Assembly: GCA_965224785.1 (NCBI GenBank)
Contig: OZ245062.1
Span: 1,488,001-1,552,000, forward strand
Direction of reading: 5' to 3'
Source of the DNA: JALSNL01 sp036479585
GTDB taxonomy: Bacteria > Bacteroidota > Ignavibacteria > Ignavibacteriales > Melioribacteraceae
DNA: 64,000 nt
Shown here: in pieces, positions 60,060 through 64,000 of the stretch
Layout: each line of letters begins with the position of its first letter
Position numbering within the stretch: the stretch's first letter is position 1
Made by a program: the position numbers and the translations under genes
Notes under the pieces: generated by a model
The model's input: the letters and a program-made list of their open reading frames with translations, nothing else
Database searches by the model: none
What the model was told of the DNA's origin: nothing

Positions 60060-60730
60060 GAAATTCTACTTTTCAATTTAACTTTTGTTGCCTTTCCATC
60101 AGCAATTTTTAGAATATTTGCTTCTGTTTTTTTTACAATGTCGTAATTGTGGGTGGCAAATAAGATTGCAGTTCCCTTTGAGTTTATGTCTTTAAGGATT
60201 TCCATAATTTCATCAGAAGTTTTGGGATCTAAATTTCCAGTGGGTTCATCAGCCAAAATCAGTCTTGGTTGATTGATAATTGCTCTAGCTATTGCCACAC
60301 GTTGTTTCTCCCCTCCAGATAGCTCCGAAGGCATATTTTTAGCTTTATGTTTAAGTCTAACATCTGCCAATGAAGACATTATTGTTTGAGGAATATCTTT
60401 CCTTGACATTCCAGTTACGTATAAAATAAATGCTAAATTTTCATACACATTTCTATCTTCTAAAAGTTTAAAGTCTTGAAAAACTACTCCTAACATTCTT
60501 CTTAACTTAGGAAGATTTTTTGATTTAATTGTATCCGAGCTAAACTCTCCTACTTGAACATAACCAGAATCGGGAACGATATCCATATAAACCATCTGCA
60601 ACAACGTAGATTTTCCAGCACCACTTTTCCCAATAAGAAATGTAAAATCTCCTTGATCAACTTGAAGGTTTAGATTATTAAAAACGGATTGATTGCTATA
60701 ATTAAATTCAACATTATTAAATGTTAACAT
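60056..60730 (-). CDS. ftsE: Cell-division ABC transporter ATP-binding protein FtsE
   Basis: ATPase partner of FtsX, which activates peptidoglycan hydrolases at the division site. Its 224 residues show Walker A IGKSGAGKSTLLQMVYMD, QFDxKLL-like VVFQDFKLLEDRNVYENLAF, the signature LSGGEKQRVAIARAI and Walker B LILADEPTGNLD. FVIFQD and MSxxD segments match FtsE rather than LolD, although LolD is the main alternative. FtsX is not adjacent. It is the last gene of the GWxTD-pdxA-methyltransferase-ftsE operon, touching the methyltransferase stop. Confidence 0.88.
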   Translation of the reverse strand: MLTFNNVEFNYSNQSVFNNLNLQVDQGDFTFLIGKSGAGKSTLLQMVYMDIVPDSGYVQVGEFSSDTIKSKNLPKLRRMLGVVFQDFKLLEDRNVYENLAFILYVTGMSRKDIPQTIMSSLADVRLKHKAKNMPSELSGGEKQRVAIARAIINQPRLILADEPTGNLDPKTSDEIMEILKDINSKGTAILFATHNYDIVKKTEANILKIADGKATKVKLKSRIS

Positions 60731-61458
60731 TAGTTTTTCCTTTTTACAATAAATTGAACTCGTTCAGAATTTTCTGTAGCATTGTCAAATGTAAATGCAT
60801 CGAAACACTCCAAAACATAAAACGAATTATTTTCTAACACTTCAAAATAATAATAAAAATCGTAAATCTTCTGTTTATGTGTTTCTTTTATTACATCACC
60901 ATTAGGTAATGTTAATGTTAGATAATTATAATGATTTTGTTCTTCATCATTAAAAACACTTTTTTGAATATACTTTATATTCTTATACTTCCCTTTTCTG
61001 TTTAATCTTTTTTCATAATTCAAACTATTTTTTTTTAGACTAATATCAAAAAGTAAAAGTGCATCAATATTCATATTGTATTTAATATTACTAAAAAAAT
61101 CATTCAGTTCTTTTCCTGTATTCAAATAATTTATAGAATCGAATGTTGAAAAAATAAAATCGAATTTTATATTGAAAGGAAGACTATTCATATTGCAACA
61201 AATTTTCTTTAAGTTTTTATTTGTTGCTTGTGTTAACATTTCTTTTGATATATCTGTAACAAATAACTTGTTAAATTGTTTATCTAAATGTTTAGCTAAA
61301 GAACAATCGCCAGCAGCTAATTCAAGGGCTATATCTTGGCTCTGTCCTAATGTGCTATGAATTTCAATTATATATTTTGCCCAATATTTATAATCGACAG
61401 AACTCATTAGATGAGAATAAATTTGCGAGAAATAGAAATAGGGTTTTACTTCCTTCAT
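60730..61458 (-). CDS. Class I SAM-dependent methyltransferase
   Basis: A 242-residue methyltransferase of unknown substrate. Motif I reads ALELAAGDCSLAKHLDK, followed by LFVTDISKEMLTQATNK (acidic end of beta-2) and FDFIFSTFDSINYL (motif IV region). The second half, with beta strands such as FNDEEQNHYNYLTLTLPNGD and YYFEVLENNSFYVLECFDAF, resembles small-molecule or protein methyltransferases of the type with a beta insert. Four-base overlap with pdxA and one base with ftsE suggest tight coupling, but no pathway follows from that. Confidence 0.85.
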   Translation of the reverse strand: MKEVKPYFYFSQIYSHLMSSVDYKYWAKYIIEIHSTLGQSQDIALELAAGDCSLAKHLDKQFNKLFVTDISKEMLTQATNKNLKKICCNMNSLPFNIKFDFIFSTFDSINYLNTGKELNDFFSNIKYNMNIDALLLFDISLKKNSLNYEKRLNRKGKYKNIKYIQKSVFNDEEQNHYNYLTLTLPNGDVIKETHKQKIYDFYYYFEVLENNSFYVLECFDAFTFDNATENSERVQFIVKRKN

Positions 61459-62441
61459 TTATTTTTTTCTCTTGATGCCACTATTTTTGCTGCATAATAA
61501 AATGCTTCTATCATACTATCAGGCTTAGCAATTCCTTTACCCGCAATGTCAAAAGCAGTTCCATGATCTGGAGAAGTTCTTACAGTGGGCAAACCTGCTG
61601 TGTAGTTAACACCTTTATTAAAATTCAGTAATTTAAATGGAATTAAAATTTGATCGTGATACATTCCAATTGTACAATCATAATTCTTAAACAATCTATT
61701 TCCAAAATAAGCATCTGGTACAAACGGTCCATCAACATATTTCAAATTTGACTTAATAAACTTTGAAATAATGTTTTTTTCTTCCACTCCAATATTTCCA
61801 TTTTCTCCAGCGTGAGGATTTAAGCCAAGCATTGCAATATTTGGTTGAGATATGTTAAAATCGGAAATAAGGCTTTGTGAAATCACACTGAATGTTTTCT
61901 GAAGTTGAGTAGTAGTAATTTTTTTTGAAACTTGTTTAATTGGAATATGAATTGTTGTTAAAGCTGCTTTCATTGTTTTGGAAACGAACATCATTGTAAA
62001 TTGTTTAGCACCAAAATAATCAGCTAATAACTCTGTATGTCCTGGGAAGTTTATTTTAGCTTTTACAAAAGCTTCCTTCGAAATTGGAGCGGTAATAATT
62101 CCATCAACTAAGTTTCTTTTAGATAACGAACAAGCTAAAATTATTGACTTGTAAGAAGTTCTTCCAGCAGATGCAATTATTTTGCTATATTTCTGTTCAA
62201 CTTTTCCAACATCTACAATAATAACTTTATCAGAATTACTATACTCTTCCTTAAACTGACTAACTAATTTATATTTAAATGTTGGTCTGACAAGTTTAAT
62301 TGTATTGGCAAAAACATTGTGCGGACAGAGAAAGATAAGCGAATACTTTTTTGGAGAAAAAATTTTGTTCAGAGTTTTAACAACTATTTCAGGACCAATA
62401 CCATTTACGTCACCACAAGTAAAAGCGAAAGTTTTTTTCAT
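61455..62441 (-). CDS. pdxA: 4-hydroxythreonine-4-phosphate dehydrogenase
   Basis: Oxidises 4-phosphohydroxy-L-threonine in the DXP-dependent route to pyridoxal phosphate. The 328-residue enzyme begins FAFTCGDVNGIGPEIVVKTL. The metal ligands are in FPGHTELLADYFGA, GLNPHAGENGNIG and YHDQILIPFKLLNF; VRTSPDHGTAFDIAGKG closes the active site. All are intact. PdxJ is not in the window. It lies two bases downstream of the GWxTD gene. Confidence 0.96.
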   Translation of the reverse strand: MKKTFAFTCGDVNGIGPEIVVKTLNKIFSPKKYSLIFLCPHNVFANTIKLVRPTFKYKLVSQFKEEYSNSDKVIIVDVGKVEQKYSKIIASAGRTSYKSIILACSLSKRNLVDGIITAPISKEAFVKAKINFPGHTELLADYFGAKQFTMMFVSKTMKAALTTIHIPIKQVSKKITTTQLQKTFSVISQSLISDFNISQPNIAMLGLNPHAGENGNIGVEEKNIISKFIKSNLKYVDGPFVPDAYFGNRLFKNYDCTIGMYHDQILIPFKLLNFNKGVNYTAGLPTVRTSPDHGTAFDIAGKGIAKPDSMIEAFYYAAKIVASREKNK

Positions 62442-62443
62442 AA

Positions 62444-63685
62444 CTAGTTGGTGGTTAAAATATACTTACCAGTCCCGGTAATATCTTTAAAAATAAAAGT
62501 TCTACTAATTTCAGAATAACTCCAAACTTCAATTATTTCATTTTTCTCATTATAAGTTCTTTCAGTTGAAGTTGGTTTACCATAAGTAATATAAATTTTC
62601 CCTCTATCACTTTCAGCGCCTTTTTGAGATTTTAAGGATTTGAAATTCTCAACGGCATAATCCGCTCTAGAATAATATTCGTTGAGAGCATAATTGTATT
62701 TAACTTTTGAGGGAAAGTGATCTGACCAATAGTTGAAAAGATTTTGATAATACTTCTCATCAGTACCTTTAAGTAAACTTCGTACAATATCAGTATCTTC
62801 AATATAACTCAGTAATTTAATACTGTATTCTGGTTTGCTGAGAAGCTTTGGTTTATTTAACCAAAATACTTCGGAAGTAAATTTGATTTCTGCTGTATCT
62901 GCTTTCACATCAATCTCAAACTCACCTTCTTCTAAAAGATAACTAAAATCATTTACAAGAAAATAACTACTACTTTCTTCTTCATTTAATAATTTAATTG
63001 TAATTAACTCATCTTTGCTTAATTGAAGAGAACCAAGAAAATATTTTGAAATATTTTCCTTGTAAATACTTTTCTCATTTTGCGTTATTTCTACCTCAAT
63101 AGAATTTATAGATGTGTCTTTAACTCCAAGTAAAATGCTATGCTGTTTTGGCGAAAAAGGAATGTGGTTTTGCAGATTGGTAAGTTGGAAATTTATTTGT
63201 TTTTCTTTGTTACTAGTATTATTATTTATAACAATTGGAGGATAAATAATTTGCTTATCCAAATTAGAAACTTCTATCTTTAACTCAGGTAAAGCTACAT
63301 CAAGCTCAGTACCACCAATAGCCAACGTGGGTTTTAATAAATACTTATTTGGTTCTAATTCAATTCCAATTAAATCTTCAAAGAAAACTTTGTTTGATTT
63401 CGTATCATTATAATTATTAGTGAAAATTACTTGTTTGCTAATTTCTCTTTTTACAAATTCTTTGTCTTTGTAAATTTCAAAAATGAATGTAAAGCTAGCT
63501 TTGTAAGCATTTCCATTTTTAACAAATAGTAATTGATTAAAAGGAATTCTGTAAGAGATGTATTCAATTTGCGAAATACCTTTCACAGAATTATGTTCAA
63601 TAAAAATAGGAGAGGTTCTTTTTTGTCCTAATAGAATTCCACAAAAGAATAAAAGAATTAGAAATATTTTTCGTAACACAATCAA
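62444..63685 (-). CDS. GWxTD domain-containing exported protein
   Basis: A 413-residue exported protein of unknown role. The N-terminus MIVLRKIFLILLFFCGILLG is a signal peptide; residues 25-300 look like beta-sandwich domains. The last 110 residues carry the GWxTD-type domain: YYQNLFNYWSDHFPSKVKYN, NEYYSRADYAVENF, DRGKIYITYGKPTSTER and a final ...SRTFIFKDITGTGKYIL. The WSDHFP wording replaces the common FWxxRDPTP. GWxTD proteins are frequent in Ignavibacteria and related phyla and are thought to be envelope-associated. First gene of a four-gene operon. Confidence 0.85.
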   Translation of the reverse strand: MIVLRKIFLILLFFCGILLGQKRTSPIFIEHNSVKGISQIEYISYRIPFNQLLFVKNGNAYKASFTFIFEIYKDKEFVKREISKQVIFTNNYNDTKSNKVFFEDLIGIELEPNKYLLKPTLAIGGTELDVALPELKIEVSNLDKQIIYPPIVINNNTSNKEKQINFQLTNLQNHIPFSPKQHSILLGVKDTSINSIEVEITQNEKSIYKENISKYFLGSLQLSKDELITIKLLNEEESSSYFLVNDFSYLLEEGEFEIDVKADTAEIKFTSEVFWLNKPKLLSKPEYSIKLLSYIEDTDIVRSLLKGTDEKYYQNLFNYWSDHFPSKVKYNYALNEYYSRADYAVENFKSLKSQKGAESDRGKIYITYGKPTSTERTYNEKNEIIEVWSYSEISRTFIFKDITGTGKYILTTN

Positions 63686-63873
63686 CCCAGAATAATTTTA
63701 AGAATGAATATGAGTAAGCTTCGCAAGAATTAAAAACTAAGATTTCAATTTCTACATATTAAAATGATTAGCTAAATTGTAACAACCTTACTAAGCTTCG
63801 TTCCCCTTTACAATGTTTATAAAAGGTTGATACGATAATACATAAATTACCAATTAAAATTCAAGGCAAAATT

Positions 63874-64000
63874 TTACCTATTCATACTTAGTAAAAATTC
63901 TTTATTATTTTTTGTACCACGCATTTTATCCAATAAGAAATTCATTGCATCAATAGTTCCAAAATCACTAAGTAATTTTCTTAGAATCCAAACTTTATTA
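63874..64000 (-). CDS. rho: Transcription termination factor Rho, C-terminal end only
   Basis: The last 42 codons of rho run off the right edge. NKVWILRKLLSDFGTIDAMN and FLLDKMRGTKNNKEFLLSMN are the conserved C-terminus of Rho. The 188-base gap between its stop and the GWxTD start is AT-rich and probably holds the promoter of the GWxTD operon; I see no terminator there. Confidence 0.93.
   Translation of the reverse strand, partial: NKVWILRKLLSDFGTIDAMNFLLDKMRGTKNNKEFLLSMNR

Overview
The window is low-GC DNA (about one third G+C by eye) that reads as a chromosomal segment of a member of the Ignavibacteria (Bacteroidota/Chlorobi group). The strongest sign is the secreted CAP-domain protein at 50050-51342. 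It ends in a type IX secretion sorting domain with the QNYPNPFNPTT-type start and ...KQMLLLK end typical of that class. Many exported proteins, a TonB-type outer-membrane receptor, a GWxTD protein, a bacterial Tricorn protease and frequent TTG/GTG starts fit the same group. No phage, plasmid, rRNA or CRISPR locus is present.

Layout. 1-4.2 kb: a PabB-PabC fusion (cut by the left edge), a POT peptide transporter and an exported metalloprotease. 4.3-12.6 kb: smpB, tyrS, an acyl-CoA carboxyltransferase, a FapA-like polymer protein, an exported esterase and a flavoprotein. 13.1-19.6 kb: a frameshifted FG-GAP repeat surface protein and a Tricorn protease. 19.6-26.5 kb: mgsA, a lipoprotein amidase, a small cassette-like block carrying an AHSA1/SRPBCC gene, an acyl-CoA dehydrogenase, a sigma-54 response regulator, a HIT protein, and a GIY-YIG gene preceded by a broken DUF6508 gene. 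26.5-37.3 kb: minus-strand housekeeping genes (guaB-GT4-purD; glutaryl-CoA-dehydrogenase-like gene; recA-recX; purC-DUF971-pgsA-pgpA-cinA). 37.5-43.5 kb: a second POT transporter, a cold-shock gene and a paired M16 peptidase operon. 43.6-51.4 kb: a surface-protein cluster (beta-helix protein, ABC-F ATPase, Receptor-L-like repeat protein, CAP/T9SS protein). 51.5-58.3 kb: tRNA-Phe, arcC, glmS and a TonB-dependent receptor. 58.4-64 kb: two tRNA-Arg genes beside tadA, then adk, converging on a GWxTD-pdxA-methyltransferase-ftsE operon, and the 3' end of rho.

How the genes fit together. Purine synthesis (purC, purD, guaB), phospholipid synthesis (pgsA, pgpA), folate and vitamin B6 synthesis (pabB-pabC, pdxA) and cell-wall precursor supply (glmS) sit with a protein-scavenging set: two POT peptide transporters, Tricorn, two M16 peptidases, a metalloprotease, two acyl-CoA dehydrogenases and a carboxyltransferase. 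This suggests a heterotroph that uses peptides and amino acids.

The most unusual material is not a classical gene cluster. Three otherwise unrelated exported proteins share one roughly 110-residue C-terminal module ending in a KHRNHL motif. The intergenic space holds several dispersed palindromic repeat families, one of them MITE-like with long terminal inverted repeats. The heptamer GGGAGCA occurs 29 times by my count on the two strands, far above what base composition predicts. A repeat-derived insert sits inside a flavoprotein gene. I did not find a clearly new multi-gene defence or metabolic system.
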